Counted from the stretch's first letter, positions 21,891 to 30,682 are shown. The stretch is 62,680 nt of DNA from Tepidibacter sp. (GCF_025210165.1 NZ_JAOASI010000017.1:1-62680), one strand, 5' to 3'. Numbers and translations are program-made. The notes: generated by a model not told the origin, from the sequence alone.

Positions 21891-22022
21891 TTATCTCCGA
21901 ACTATATATCCTAAGGATTGATCTATGGAGTATAGTCTGGATTTTAAATCCATTTGAAAAGGAGAATTTTAAAGGAAGAAAAAGCCCTTTATTGTCTCGT
22001 TGTGCAATAAATGGCTTTTTTT
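21891..22022 (+). promoter_or_regulatory. Folded leader with intrinsic terminator before the Moco genes (candidate riboswitch)
   Basis: A closing helix TCTCC (21894-21898) pairs with GGAGA (21961-21965). Inside it are two arms. ACTATA (21901-21906) with TATAGT (21931-21936) carries CCTAAG (21910-21915) facing TATGG (21924-21928), which is the sequence of the 11-nt GNRA-tetraloop receptor. TGGAT with ATCCA (21938-21952) forms the other arm. A strong terminator follows: AAAAAGCC pairs with GGCTTTTT, with an inner TTTATTG/CAATAAA helix. Aptamer-like junction, terminator and downstream biosynthesis genes together suggest a riboswitch. I could not match it to the Moco RNA (RF01055) core as I remember it, and no GNRA loop is visible in cis. 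Confidence 0.55.
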
Positions 22023-22025
22023 ACG

Positions 22026-22160
22026 CTATAGGAAATTATATTATTTTTGTTTTGTGGATAACTTATAGAAAAAGATACATTTGCAACTATTTTTGAGCAA
22101 CGGAGCCGGTAGGGATCGTTGGCGACATGAGTCACCGCGATAGCGAGTAGACGAATTTTT
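22026..22160. repeat. F3 structured repeat, copy b
   Basis: An AT-rich lead-in (CTATAGGAAATTATAT, 22026-22041) is followed by the core at 22088-22160. CAACG pairs with CGTTG, GGCGAC with GTCACC (one mismatch), and CGC with GCG across GATA, ending in GAGTAGACGAATTTTT. It sits between the leader terminator and the first Moco gene and ends 13 bases before that gene's ATG. Confidence 0.8.
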
Positions 22161-22173
22161 GAGGGGGGAAATA

Positions 22174-23196
22174 ATGAAAAAAATTTCAGTACACGATGCG
22201 ATTGGACATGTACTATGTCATGATATAACTCAAATAATACCTGGGGAAATTAAGGATAGAGCTTTTAAGAAGGGTCATGTTATAAAGGAAGAAGATGTGA
22301 AAACTTTACTTTCTTTAGGAAAAGATAATATTTATGTGTGGGAAAAAAAAGAAGGATATTTACACGAAAATGATGCAGCAAAGAGACTTGCGAATTTAGC
22401 CTCAGGTATAGGAATTGAATTTAGTGAAGTAAAAGAAGGAAAAATAAATTTCATTGCAAAATATGATGGACTTTTAAAAATAAATACAGATTTATTATTA
22501 AAAGTAAATTTACTCGATGAAATTATAATCGCCACAAGACATAATAACTATCCAGTAAAAAAAGGTGATAAGCTAGCAGGGACAAGAGTAATACCACTTA
22601 TAATAGATGAGAAAAAAATTATTGAAGCTGAAAAAATTGCAAGTGGAAAAGCTATAGTAGATGTAGTGCCTTATAAAAAAGTAAATGTTGGTATAGTAAC
22701 TACAGGAAATGAAGTTTATCATAAAAGAATAAAGGATGCCTTTGGTCCTGTTATAAGAAAAAAAGTAGAGAAGTATGGATGTAATGTTATAGAGCAAAAA
22801 ATAGTTGATGATAATAGTGAAAAAATTAAAAGTGCTATAGAAGAACTTATAAATAAAGGTGCACAAATGATTATATGTACAGGAGGAATGTCTGTAGATC
22901 CAGATGATTTAACCCCAAGTGCTATTAAAAAAACAGGGGCTAGTATAATATCTTATGGAGCACCAGTATTACCTGGAGCTATGTTCTTACTTGCATATAA
23001 AGGAGATATTCCTATATTAGGACTTCCTGGTTGTGTAATGTATGCTAAAACTACAATTTTTGATTTAGTTCTGCCAAGAGTTCTTTCACAAGATAATATT
23101 ACAATTAAAGATTTAGCTGGATATGGTCATGGAGGCTTATGCTTAGAATGCATTGAATGTACTTATCCACAATGTAGCTTTGGAAAAGGATGGTAG
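22174..23196 (+). CDS. Molybdopterin-binding protein with C-terminal cysteine cluster
   Basis: A 340-residue protein with a MoeA/MogA-like molybdopterin-binding domain: VGIVTTGNEV near residue 170, CTGGMSVDPDD near 235 and the PGAMF and GLPGCV segments. The N-terminal 160 residues carry a KKGDKLAGTRVIPLII-type barrel segment as seen in MoeA relatives. The tail holds C323, C326, C329 and C334 in CLECIECTYPQC, spaced like a metal or Fe-S ligand set. It is related to MoeA but is not the insertase itself, which follows. ATG 22174 follows GAGGGGGGAAATA; TTG 22159 is unlikely. It may sense or hold cofactor. Confidence 0.85.
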   Translation: MKKISVHDAIGHVLCHDITQIIPGEIKDRAFKKGHVIKEEDVKTLLSLGKDNIYVWEKKEGYLHENDAAKRLANLASGIGIEFSEVKEGKINFIAKYDGLLKINTDLLLKVNLLDEIIIATRHNNYPVKKGDKLAGTRVIPLIIDEKKIIEAEKIASGKAIVDVVPYKKVNVGIVTTGNEVYHKRIKDAFGPVIRKKVEKYGCNVIEQKIVDDNSEKIKSAIEELINKGAQMIICTGGMSVDPDDLTPSAIKKTGASIISYGAPVLPGAMFLLAYKGDIPILGLPGCVMYAKTTIFDLVLPRVLSQDNITIKDLAGYGHGGLCLECIECTYPQCSFGKGW

Positions 23197-23201
23197 ATTA
23201 T

Positions 23202-24431
23202 ATGAAAGAAATGATTAATTTAGAAGAAGCTAATCAAATATTAGGTGAAAAAAGCAATTATCTTGAACAGGAGTATGTAAATTTGAAAGATGCTCATAAA
23301 AGAATACTATCTAAAGATATAATTTCTACTATTAATCAGCCACCTTTTGATAGATCGCCTTTAGATGGATATGCATTAAAATCAGAAGATACTAAATGTG
23401 CAAGTAAAGAAAATGGGATTGCTTTAGAAATTATAGAAGAGGTTTGTGCAGGAAGTTATCCTACTAAAGATTTGAAAAATAATACTGCAACTAGAATTAT
23501 GACAGGGGCACCTATACCAAAAGGAGCTGATTGTGTAATAAGGCAAGAAGATACTTATGAAAAAGATGGGAAAGTATATATACATAAAGAATTGAATAAG
23601 TTTCAAAATTACTGCTTTGAAGGAGAAGACTTAAAAAAAGGAGAAGTAGTTATAAAAAAGAATACTGAAATTAATTTTGGAGAAGTAGGAGTAATTGCAA
23701 GTCTTGGAATAAAAGAAGTACCAGTCTATAAAAAACCTAAGATAGCTATATTAAGTACAGGAGACGAACTATTACACATAGGAGAAAAGTTAACTCCAGG
23801 AAAGATATACAATAGTAATATATATACAATATCAGCTAGATTGAAAGAATTAAATACAGAGCCGGTTATATTAGGAATATCTGGTGATGATATAGAAAAA
23901 ACTGCTAAAAATATTCTAGATACAATTGATGAAGTAGATTTAATAATAACTACAGGTGGAGTATCTGTAGGAAAAAAAGATATTATAAAAGATGTAATGA
24001 AAAAAATAAATGCAGATATATTGTTTTGGAAGGTTGATCTAAAACCTGGAACACCTGTACTTTGCAGTTGTTTAAAAGATAAATTGATAATAAGCTTGTC
24101 AGGAAATCCAGCAGCTGCTACTATAACGTTTGAATTGTTAGTAAGACCCTTGCTGAATAAAATGGTTAATAAAAAGGATTCAAAATTAAAAAGGGTAATT
24201 GCAGTATTTGATGATACTTACTTAAAAAAAAGCAATAGAAGAAGATTTTTACGAGGAGAGTTAAAATATTCACAAAATGGACCAATTGTTAAGCTTACTA
24301 GCTCAAAGCAATCTTCAGGAGTATTAAGCTCCATTATAAAATGTAATTGCTTAATAGAGGTAGCGGAAGGTTCTGATGGAATAAAAAAAGGGGATAAAGT
24401 GGAGATTATACCACTCAAAATGGAGGGTTAA
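23202..24431 (+). CDS. moeA: Molybdopterin molybdenumtransferase MoeA
   Basis: MoeA inserts molybdate into adenylated molybdopterin. The 409-residue protein shows the N-terminal [13 protein letters not shown] motif, [15 protein letters not shown], the MPT-binding LSTGDELL and [11 protein letters not shown] blocks, and the KPGTPV and LSGNPAAA segments, in standard order, with a C-terminal beta domain. ATG 23202 is chosen by analogy with the family N-terminus; ATG 23190 overlaps the upstream gene's stop and is also possible. It is co-transcribed with its neighbours. Confidence 0.94.
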   Translation: MKEMINLEEANQILGEKSNYLEQEYVNLKDAHKRILSKDIISTINQPPFDRSPLDGYALKSEDTKCASKENGIALEIIEEVCAGSYPTKDLKNNTATRIMTGAPIPKGADCVIRQEDTYEKDGKVYIHKELNKFQNYCFEGEDLKKGEVVIKKNTEINFGEVGVIASLGIKEVPVYKKPKIAILSTGDELLHIGEKLTPGKIYNSNIYTISARLKELNTEPVILGISGDDIEKTAKNILDTIDEVDLIITTGGVSVGKKDIIKDVMKKINADILFWKVDLKPGTPVLCSCLKDKLIISLSGNPAAATITFELLVRPLLNKMVNKKDSKLKRVIAVFDDTYLKKSNRRRFLRGELKYSQNGPIVKLTSSKQSSGVLSSIIKCNCLIEVAEGSDGIKKGDKVEIIPLKMEG

Positions 24432-24433
24432 TT

Positions 24434-24922
24434 ATGGACAATGAACTTAAGTTAAATCATTTTGATGAAAATGGAAAAGCAATTATGGTAGATGTAAGTG
24501 AAAAAGAGGATACTGTAAGAATAGCTATAGCTAAAGGTAAGGTGAGTATGAAAAAACAAACTCTTGCCTTTATAGAAAATGGAAAAATTGGAAAAGGTGA
24601 TGTTTTAGGTGTAGCTAGAATAGCTAGTATTATGGCAGCTAAAAAAACGTATGAAATAATTCCAATGTGCCATCCCTTAATGCTTAGTAAATGCAGTGTT
24701 GACTTTTATATAGATAAAGAAAAATCACAAATTCATATAGAAACTACAGTTAAAACTACAGGAAAAACAGGAGTAGAAATGGAAGCTTTAACTGCTGTAT
24801 CGGCAGCTGGATTGACTATATATGATATGTGTAAAGCTATTGATAAAGAAATGGTAATTGAAGATATCCATCTTGCTAAAAAAACAGGTGGAAAAAGTGG
24901 AATATTTATTAATGAAAGATAG
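24434..24922 (+). CDS. moaC: Cyclic pyranopterin monophosphate synthase MoaC
   Basis: MoaC forms cyclic pyranopterin monophosphate from the product of MoaA, the first intermediate of cofactor synthesis. The 162-residue protein has the PMCHPLMLS motif, the [14 protein letters not shown] block and the C-terminal KTGGKSG tail. ATG 24434 lies two bases after the moeA stop, with TGGAGGG overlapping the moeA end. Confidence 0.96.
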   Translation: MDNELKLNHFDENGKAIMVDVSEKEDTVRIAIAKGKVSMKKQTLAFIENGKIGKGDVLGVARIASIMAAKKTYEIIPMCHPLMLSKCSVDFYIDKEKSQIHIETTVKTTGKTGVEMEALTAVSAAGLTIYDMCKAIDKEMVIEDIHLAKKTGGKSGIFINER

Positions 24923-25688
24923 ATTTATGAAATTATTAGTGTTTTGCTTATTTATATTATGCACTCTATTTGTAAGTGTACCAATAATATCTTTATTTAT
25001 ATCATCAGGTGCACAAGTCATTTATCAAATAACAAATAATGTAGTTATAGATGCTTTTATTATAAGTATGAAAAGTACCTTGATATCTTTGATTATAATT
25101 ATTATTTTGGGTCTTCCGAGTGCTTATATACTTGCAAGAAAAAAAATAAGATTTAAGAAGTATATAGAGACAATATTAGAAATACCTTTGGTTTTACCGC
25201 CTTCTGTAGCTGGATTAATACTACTTATAGCATTTGGTAAAAATGGAATTATCGGAAAGTTATTATATAAAATTGATTTAAAATTATCATTTACATTTTG
25301 GGCAATAGTAATTTCACAAGTGTTTGTAGCAATGCCGTTATTTATAAAAACAGCAAAAAATGGAATAGAAAAGGTTGATAAGGATTTAGAAGTAACTGCA
25401 GCAACATTAGGAGATAAGCCTATTCAAATATTTATAAATATAACCTTACCTTTGTCATATAGCTCGATATTAACAGGAGCTATTCTAGCATGGGCTAGAT
25501 CCTTAGCTGAATTTGGAGCAACTATTATGTTTGCTGGAAATTTATCTGGAAAAACTCAAACATTACCTCTTGCAATATACTCAGCTATGGAAATAGATAT
25601 GAATGTTTCTTTAGCAATGGCAACTATTTTAGTTATAATATCAGTAACTATACTGTTAATAACAAAGTATATTTCTAAAAGTGGCTAG
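24912..25688 (+). CDS. modB: Molybdate ABC transporter permease ModB
   Basis: A membrane permease of 258 residues with about five to six hydrophobic segments and the conserved EAA loop ([11 protein letters not shown]) that contacts the ATPase. The block [11 protein letters not shown] near residue 90 is typical of ModB. Start codons compete: ATG 24912 overlaps the end of moaC by 11 bases, and ATG 24927 would shorten it slightly. The downstream gene modC supplies the ATPase, and modA at 29.3 kb the binding protein, so the importer is split by cofactor genes. Confidence 0.92.
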   Translation: MKDRFMKLLVFCLFILCTLFVSVPIISLFISSGAQVIYQITNNVVIDAFIISMKSTLISLIIIIILGLPSAYILARKKIRFKKYIETILEIPLVLPPSVAGLILLIAFGKNGIIGKLLYKIDLKLSFTFWAIVISQVFVAMPLFIKTAKNGIEKVDKDLEVTAATLGDKPIQIFINITLPLSYSSILTGAILAWARSLAEFGATIMFAGNLSGKTQTLPLAIYSAMEIDMNVSLAMATILVIISVTILLITKYISKSG

Positions 25689-25698
25689 GAGGATATTA

Positions 25699-26769
25699 AT
25701 GCTTAAAGTTAAAGCGTGTAAAAAACTAGATAAGTTTGATATAAATGTTGATTTTAATACTAAAAAAGGTGAGATATTTGTAATATTAGGTTATTCAGGA
25801 TGTGGAAAATCTACACTTTTAAATCTTATATCTGGTGTAATAAAGCCTGATTATGGGGAAATAGAATCTGATGAAAATTTAATATATTCTAAAAAAAATA
25901 AAATAGATCTACCAATACATAAAAGAAAAATAGGATATATACAACAAAAAAGTAACTTATTTCCTCATATGAATATTATTAAAAATATATCCTATGGAGT
26001 ACGAAATAATCTGGATATATCTGAAGTTGAAAAAATTATGAAAATGCTTGAAATATATGATTTAAAAGATAGAATGCCAAATCAGATATCAGGAGGGCAA
26101 AAACAAAGAGTAGCTTTAGCAAGGGCGTTAATTATTAATCCTAATATATTATTGTTAGATGAGCCTTTTAGTGCTTTAGACAATATAATAAAACAAAAGC
26201 TTAGAACAATATTATTAGATATTAAACAAAGTTTTAATATTCCTATAGTTTTTGTAACTCATGATCTTGATGAGGCATATATGCTTGGCGATAAGATAGC
26301 TATTATGGATGAGGGAAAATTTTTAGATATAGGAAATAAAGAAGATATTTTTATAAGACCAAATAGACTAGATATTGCAAAGTTTGTTGGAATTAAAAAT
26401 ATTATAAAAGGTAGTTTAATTGAATGCAATAAAAATTATTTAATTATAGATGTAAGTGGAATATTTATAAAAATTAAAAATAAGAACTATGTAGAAACTA
26501 GAGATATTATACTTGGAATAAAATCTGAAGATATTAGTATAATTAATGAAGACAGAAAAAACAATGTATTTAAAGCTTATGTAAAAAAATTAAATTATAC
26601 TATTAATAATTGTAAATTAATAGTAGCTTTAGAAAATAATTTAGAATTTGAAGTTGCAGTTAATAAAAAGATAATTAAGCAAAAGAATATTGAAATAGGA
26701 AGTTGTTTAAATATATATTTAGATGAAAATAATATCACCATCTTAAATAATGGACAAAATTGGGGGTGA
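25699..26769 (+). CDS. modC: Molybdate ABC transporter ATP-binding protein ModC
   Basis: The 356-residue ATPase has Walker A GYSGCGKST at 31-39, the signature SGGQKQR from 131 and Walker B LLLDEP from 151. The C-terminal region after residue 235 is long enough for a molybdate/TOBE-like domain. AGGAGG just upstream supports ATG 25699; the in-frame ATG at 25681 lies before that site. Its codon use is notably A-rich, as elsewhere in the island. ModC powers molybdate uptake with ModB. Confidence 0.93.
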   Translation: MLKVKACKKLDKFDINVDFNTKKGEIFVILGYSGCGKSTLLNLISGVIKPDYGEIESDENLIYSKKNKIDLPIHKRKIGYIQQKSNLFPHMNIIKNISYGVRNNLDISEVEKIMKMLEIYDLKDRMPNQISGGQKQRVALARALIINPNILLLDEPFSALDNIIKQKLRTILLDIKQSFNIPIVFVTHDLDEAYMLGDKIAIMDEGKFLDIGNKEDIFIRPNRLDIAKFVGIKNIIKGSLIECNKNYLIIDVSGIFIKIKNKNYVETRDIILGIKSEDISIINEDRKNNVFKAYVKKLNYTINNCKLIVALENNLEFEVAVNKKIIKQKNIEIGSCLNIYLDENNITILNNGQNWG

Positions 26770-26773
26770 TTTA

Positions 26774-27364
26774 ATGATATATAATACAGCGATTATACTT
26801 GCAGGAGGAAAAAGCAGCAGAATGAATTACCAAAACAAATCTTTTTTAAAATTAAAAAATAAAACATTTATTGAAAAAATCTTGGATGAGCTTGATTTAT
26901 ATGATGAAAAGATAATTATTTCTAATAAGCCAGAAGAATATTTAAACTTAGATGTTAAAGTTGTAAAGGATATAATCCCTCAGTGTGGACCATTGAGTGG
27001 AGTTCATTCAGGGTTAATAAATGCAAAATATGAATATAGCTTAGTTGTCGCTTGTGATATGCCATTTATAAATAAAGAATTTGTAAAAAATATTCTTACT
27101 TTTGCAACAGGGTATGATGCAGTTATTCCTATATCAAATGGATATATACAGCCTCTTTGTGGTGTATATAAAAAAACATGCTTACCTGTTATAGAAAAAA
27201 ATCTAAAAAAAAATAATCATAAAATTAGAGAAATATTTAAAGATTTAAATGTTAGATACTTAAAAGATGAAGAAATAAATAAATTATCAAATAGTGAATA
27301 TGTATTTATAAATATAAATAATCCAAAAGAATACGATTATTATGTGAGGGGAGAAAACAATTGA
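26774..27364 (+). CDS. mobA: Molybdenum cofactor guanylyltransferase MobA
   Basis: MobA transfers GMP to Mo-molybdopterin, giving the guanine dinucleotide form used by DMSO-reductase-family enzymes such as formate dehydrogenase. The 196-residue protein starts with the nucleotidyltransferase signature AIILAGGKSSRMN, and has PQCGPLSGVHSGL and VACDMPF as in MobA. ATG 26774 follows TGGGGGTGA. It overlaps mobB by four bases. Confidence 0.93.
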   Translation: MIYNTAIILAGGKSSRMNYQNKSFLKLKNKTFIEKILDELDLYDEKIIISNKPEEYLNLDVKVVKDIIPQCGPLSGVHSGLINAKYEYSLVVACDMPFINKEFVKNILTFATGYDAVIPISNGYIQPLCGVYKKTCLPVIEKNLKKNNHKIREIFKDLNVRYLKDEEINKLSNSEYVFININNPKEYDYYVRGENN

Positions 27365-27867
27365 TACCTATAGTTTGTATTGTCGGTAAATCTAATGTTG
27401 GAAAAACAACTTTAGTAGTTAAAATAATAAAAGAGTTAAGGAAAAGAAACTATAAAGTCTCAACAATTAAACATGATGTTCACGGATTTGATATTGACAA
27501 GCCTGGAAAGGATACCTTTAAGCATGCTCAAGCTGGAGCAGACTCTGTAATGATATCCTCACCTAATAAAATAGCTATGATAAAAAAAGTAGAGGAGGAA
27601 TTAAGCCTTGATAAATTAATTCAACTTAATAATGACTCTGATATAATAATTGCAGAAGGATTTAAAACAAGTGATAAGCCTAAAATAGAAGTAATAAGAT
27701 CTGAAAAATATACAGAGTCAATATGTAGGAAAGAAGATTTAATAGCTATAGCTAGTGATATAAATCATAATACCCAAGGCATACCAGTTTTTGATTTAAA
27801 TGATTCAGTTGGTTTGGTAGATACGATAGAAGAAAAAATCTTAAATATTGGAAAGTGTGATAAATAA
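27361..27867 (+). CDS. mobB: Molybdopterin-guanine dinucleotide biosynthesis protein MobB
   Basis: MobB is a GTP-binding accessory protein for MobA. The 168-residue protein has a P-loop, GKSNVGKTT, at residues 9-17, followed by VSTIKHDVHGFDID, the family's characteristic histidine/aspartate stretch, and IIAEGFK. Translation starts at TTG 27361 after GAGGGGAGAAAA; no ATG is better placed. The start overlaps mobA and the stop overlaps moaA by one base. Confidence 0.93.
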   Translation: MIPIVCIVGKSNVGKTTLVVKIIKELRKRNYKVSTIKHDVHGFDIDKPGKDTFKHAQAGADSVMISSPNKIAMIKKVEEELSLDKLIQLNNDSDIIIAEGFKTSDKPKIEVIRSEKYTESICRKEDLIAIASDINHNTQGIPVFDLNDSVGLVDTIEEKILNIGKCDK

Positions 27868-28838
27868 TGATTGATAATTGGGGAAGAAAAATAGAATATT
27901 TAAGAGTATCAATAACTGATAGATGCAATTTAAGATGTATATATTGTATGCCAAAGGATGGAATTGAGCTTATTAAGCATGATGAAATATTGACATTTGA
28001 AGAATTAATAAGGATAATAAAATCTGCATCAGAATTAGGAATTTCAAAAATTAGAATAACTGGTGGAGAACCCTTAGCTAGAAAGGGAATAACCCAGTTT
28101 ATAAGAAAAATAAAAAGTATAAAAGGAATCGAAGAGGTAAGCATTACTACAAATGGAATCTTACTTGAAGAGAATATAGACGATTTAATAAAGGCGGGCT
28201 TAGATAGAATAAATGTAAGTATAGATAGTTTAAATGAAGATATATACAGTAAAATAACTAGAAGTAAAGGTTTAGATAAAGTATTAAGGGGCATAAATGT
28301 TGCTTTAGACAAAGGAATAAAAAAAGTAAAAATAAATACAGTTATAGCAAAGGAAATAAATTACTCAGAAATAATGGATTTTGCAGAATTAACTGAAAAA
28401 ATGCCAGTGGATGTTAGATTTATAGAGCTTATGCCTATTGGAGAAGGAAAAAAATATACACAAGTATCTAATGATGATATAAAAAAAATAATATTAAAAA
28501 AGAGAAAATTAATTCCGTTTTTAAATTCAAAAGGATCAGGACCAGCCACTTATTTTAGAACTTTATCAAGCAAAGGTGCTATAGGATTTATAAGTCCTAT
28601 TAGTCATGAGTTTTGTAATAAATGTAACAGAATAAGGATAACGCCTGAAGGTTTTTTAAAGTTATGCCTTCACTGGAATGATGGAGTTGATTTGAAAAAG
28701 GTTTTAAGAAGTAAAGCAAGTGATGAGCAGTTATATAAAATTATATATAATGCTATAAAACAAAAGCCTTATAAACATGAATTTAAAAGTCAAAACAAAA
28801 ATTCAGATTCTAGAAATATGTCTCAAATAGGTGGATAA
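27867..28838 (+). CDS. moaA: GTP 3',8-cyclase MoaA (radical SAM)
   Basis: MoaA converts GTP to 3',8-cyclo-GTP, the first step of molybdopterin synthesis. The 323-residue protein has the radical-SAM cluster CNLRCIYC (C20, C24, C27), the second cluster set (C250, C253, C267) that holds the GTP-binding [4Fe-4S] centre, and the conserved di-glycine tail (SQIGG). All family hallmarks are intact. It overlaps mobB by one base (TAATG). Confidence 0.97.
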   Translation: MIDNWGRKIEYLRVSITDRCNLRCIYCMPKDGIELIKHDEILTFEELIRIIKSASELGISKIRITGGEPLARKGITQFIRKIKSIKGIEEVSITTNGILLEENIDDLIKAGLDRINVSIDSLNEDIYSKITRSKGLDKVLRGINVALDKGIKKVKINTVIAKEINYSEIMDFAELTEKMPVDVRFIELMPIGEGKKYTQVSNDDIKKIILKKRKLIPFLNSKGSGPATYFRTLSSKGAIGFISPISHEFCNKCNRIRITPEGFLKLCLHWNDGVDLKKVLRSKASDEQLYKIIYNAIKQKPYKHEFKSQNKNSDSRNMSQIGG

Positions 28839-28852
28839 TTAGGAGGAGAAAA

Positions 28853-29284
28853 ATGGGGAAAATATTAGGAGTATGTATAAGTGAGAAAAAAGGGGTTCAA
28901 AAGGTTAATGTGGGAAAAGTTGAATTAGTGAAAAATCATGGATTAAAAAAAGACGCACATGCAGGAAATTGGCATAGACAAGTTAGTCTGCTTTCATGGG
29001 AAAAAATAGAAGATTTCAAAAACAGGGGAGGACAAGTTAAGGATGGAGACTTTGGAGAAAATTTAATAGTACAAGGAATAGATTTAGCAAAATTACCAGT
29101 AGGAACCAAGCTTAAAATAAATGAAGCAGAATTAGAGGTAACTCAGATTGGAAAAGAGTGTCATCAGCATTGTGCTATTTATCATGCGGTTGGAGATTGT
29201 ATAATGCCTAGAGAGGGAATATTTGCTAGAGTATTAAATGGAGGAGTAGTTCAAATAAATGATGTAATAGAGGTTGTTGACTAA
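28853..29284 (+). CDS. MOSC-domain protein
   Basis: A 143-residue single MOSC domain, the fold also found at the C-terminus of Moco sulfurases. The features VKNHGLKKDAHAG, the WHRQVSLLS segment, GDFGENL and the GKECHQHC motif with a conserved Cys are typical of the stand-alone clostridial type. It may bind molybdopterin and handle sulfur, but its reaction is not established. TAGGAGGAG precedes ATG 28853. It sits between moaA and modA. Confidence 0.92.
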   Translation: MGKILGVCISEKKGVQKVNVGKVELVKNHGLKKDAHAGNWHRQVSLLSWEKIEDFKNRGGQVKDGDFGENLIVQGIDLAKLPVGTKLKINEAELEVTQIGKECHQHCAIYHAVGDCIMPREGIFARVLNGGVVQINDVIEVVD

Positions 29285-30054
29285 TGAAAAAATCTGTTTC
29301 TTGGTTAATTGTATTAATATGTATAACTATAGGAACCACAGGATGTAATAATAAGAAAGCAGAAAAAGAAATCACTGTATTTGCAGCATCATCTATGACT
29401 GAAAGCATGAAAGAAATTAAACAAAAATTTGAAAAAAATAATCCAGATACAAATATAATATTAAACTTAGATAGTTCAAGTAGACTTAGAACTCAGATTG
29501 AAAATGGAGTAAAAGCAGATGTTTTTATATCAGCAAGTGAAAAACATTGTAAAAAGCTAAAGGAAAAAGGTATTATAGATAATAAAGAAAAATTATTGAG
29601 TAATTCAATGGTTTTAATAGTTCCATCTGATAATCCTGCTAATATAGAGAATCTAAATGATTTAAGAAATAAATGTGATTTAGTAATAGCTCAAAGGGAA
29701 GTACCTGCGGGAGATTACGCATTAAAAATTTTAGATGATTTAAATAATAAATATGGTGAAGATTACAAAGAAAAAGTTTTAAATAATGTTGTTTCAAAAG
29801 AAAACAATGTTAAGCAAGTATTAGCAAAAGTTATTCTAAAAGAAGCACAAGCGGCTTTTGTATATTCATCTGATATTACAGATAATATAAAAAATAAGGT
29901 TAGGGTAATAGATATACCTAAAGATTACAATATTAATGCAGTTTACTTTTATAGCTTATTAAAAAATAGTGATGATGGTTTGAAGTTGTATAAATATCTT
30001 AAAAGTGAACAATCTGAAATTATTTTTGAAAAATATGGATTTAAATTATTTTAA
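29284..30054 (+). CDS. modA: Molybdate ABC transporter substrate-binding lipoprotein ModA
   Basis: A periplasmic-type binding protein anchored as a lipoprotein; the signal peptide ends at GTTGC with Cys21. The 256-residue protein shows ITVFAASSMTESM at the start of the mature part, NLDSSSRLRTQIENG, and VFISASEKH, consistent with the ModA/WtpA family and its serine-lined oxyanion pocket. It overlaps the MOSC gene by one base and ends the cofactor operon; an F2 double hairpin begins about three bases after its stop. Confidence 0.94.
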   Translation: MKKSVSWLIVLICITIGTTGCNNKKAEKEITVFAASSMTESMKEIKQKFEKNNPDTNIILNLDSSSRLRTQIENGVKADVFISASEKHCKKLKEKGIIDNKEKLLSNSMVLIVPSDNPANIENLNDLRNKCDLVIAQREVPAGDYALKILDDLNNKYGEDYKEKVLNNVVSKENNVKQVLAKVILKEAQAAFVYSSDITDNIKNKVRVIDIPKDYNINAVYFYSLLKNSDDGLKLYKYLKSEQSEIIFEKYGFKLF

Positions 30055-30057
30055 TCA

Positions 30058-30187
30058 AGTGAAACTTATCTTCAGGTGGAGTTTGTAACTCCATCTGAAG
30101 GTTAGTTGAACTTATCCAGAAGCTGTAGAGTTCTCATCTCCAACCTTGAAGAGGATGGAGTATTAGAACTCTTAGCTTTCGGATAAG
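30058..30187. repeat. F2 double-hairpin repeat, copy a
   Basis: Two stem-loops occupy the start of the gap between modA and acpS. Hairpin A: CTTCAG (30070-30075) with CTGAAG (30095-30100), and inside it TGGAGTT with AACTCCA. Hairpin B: CTTATCC (30111-30117) with GGATAAG (30181-30187), continuing through AGAGTTCT with AGAACTCT and CATCTCC with GGATGGAG. Copies lie at 60226 and, inverted, 61735. Confidence 0.85.
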
Positions 30188-30198
30188 AGTTATATATC

Positions 30199-30249
30199 AC
30201 TATGAAAAAATCTGATTAAGTTTAGGTTTTAATATAGTGGTTCTTTTTT
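30199..30249 (+). terminator. Probable terminator between modA and acpS
   Basis: CACTAT pairs with ATAGTG across a long loop that has partial inner pairing, followed by a T-run. It closes the Moco transcript after the F2 repeat. Confidence 0.6.
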
Positions 30250-30293
30250 TGTATAATAAAATCAGTAAGTAAATATATTTAAAGGAGGGTTTT

Positions 30294-30680
30294 ATGAATA
30301 TTTTAGGTACTGGAATAGATATAATAGAAATAGAGAGAATAAAAAAAGCTATAAAAAAAAATAATAGGTTTTTAGAAAGGATTTATACACAAAAAGAAAT
30401 AGAGTATTTTAAGCAAAAAAATTATAAGTCTCAAACTATAGCTGGGAATTTTGCTGCAAAAGAAGCTATAAGCAAAGCATTTGGAACTGGAATCAGAGGG
30501 TATAATTTTAAAGATATAGAAATATTAAGAAATAGTCTTGGAAAACCGGTTGTAAAATTATATAATGAATTATATAAATTGTCAGAAAAATCAGAAATGA
30601 AAGAAATTTTATTATCTATATCTCATTCAAAAGAATATGCAGTTGCAAATGCTATTATAACGACTAGAAAGGAGAAATAA
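30294..30680 (+). CDS. acpS: Holo-[acyl-carrier-protein] synthase
   Basis: AcpS transfers the phosphopantetheine arm of CoA to acyl carrier protein. The 128-residue protein has GTGIDIIEIERI with the magnesium-binding aspartate and the FAAKEAISKAFGTG motif near residue 50. AAAGGAGGG precedes ATG 30294. It heads a group that continues into the CBS, GerS-like and alr genes with short gaps. Confidence 0.95.
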   Translation: MNILGTGIDIIEIERIKKAIKKNNRFLERIYTQKEIEYFKQKNYKSQTIAGNFAAKEAISKAFGTGIRGYNFKDIEILRNSLGKPVVKLYNELYKLSEKSEMKEILLSISHSKEYAVANAIITTRKEK

Positions 30681-30682
30681 CT

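Noticed and set aside
30058-30187. F2 as an ordinary intrinsic terminator
   Set aside because: Neither full copy is followed by a T-run; a separate terminator lies downstream of copy a.
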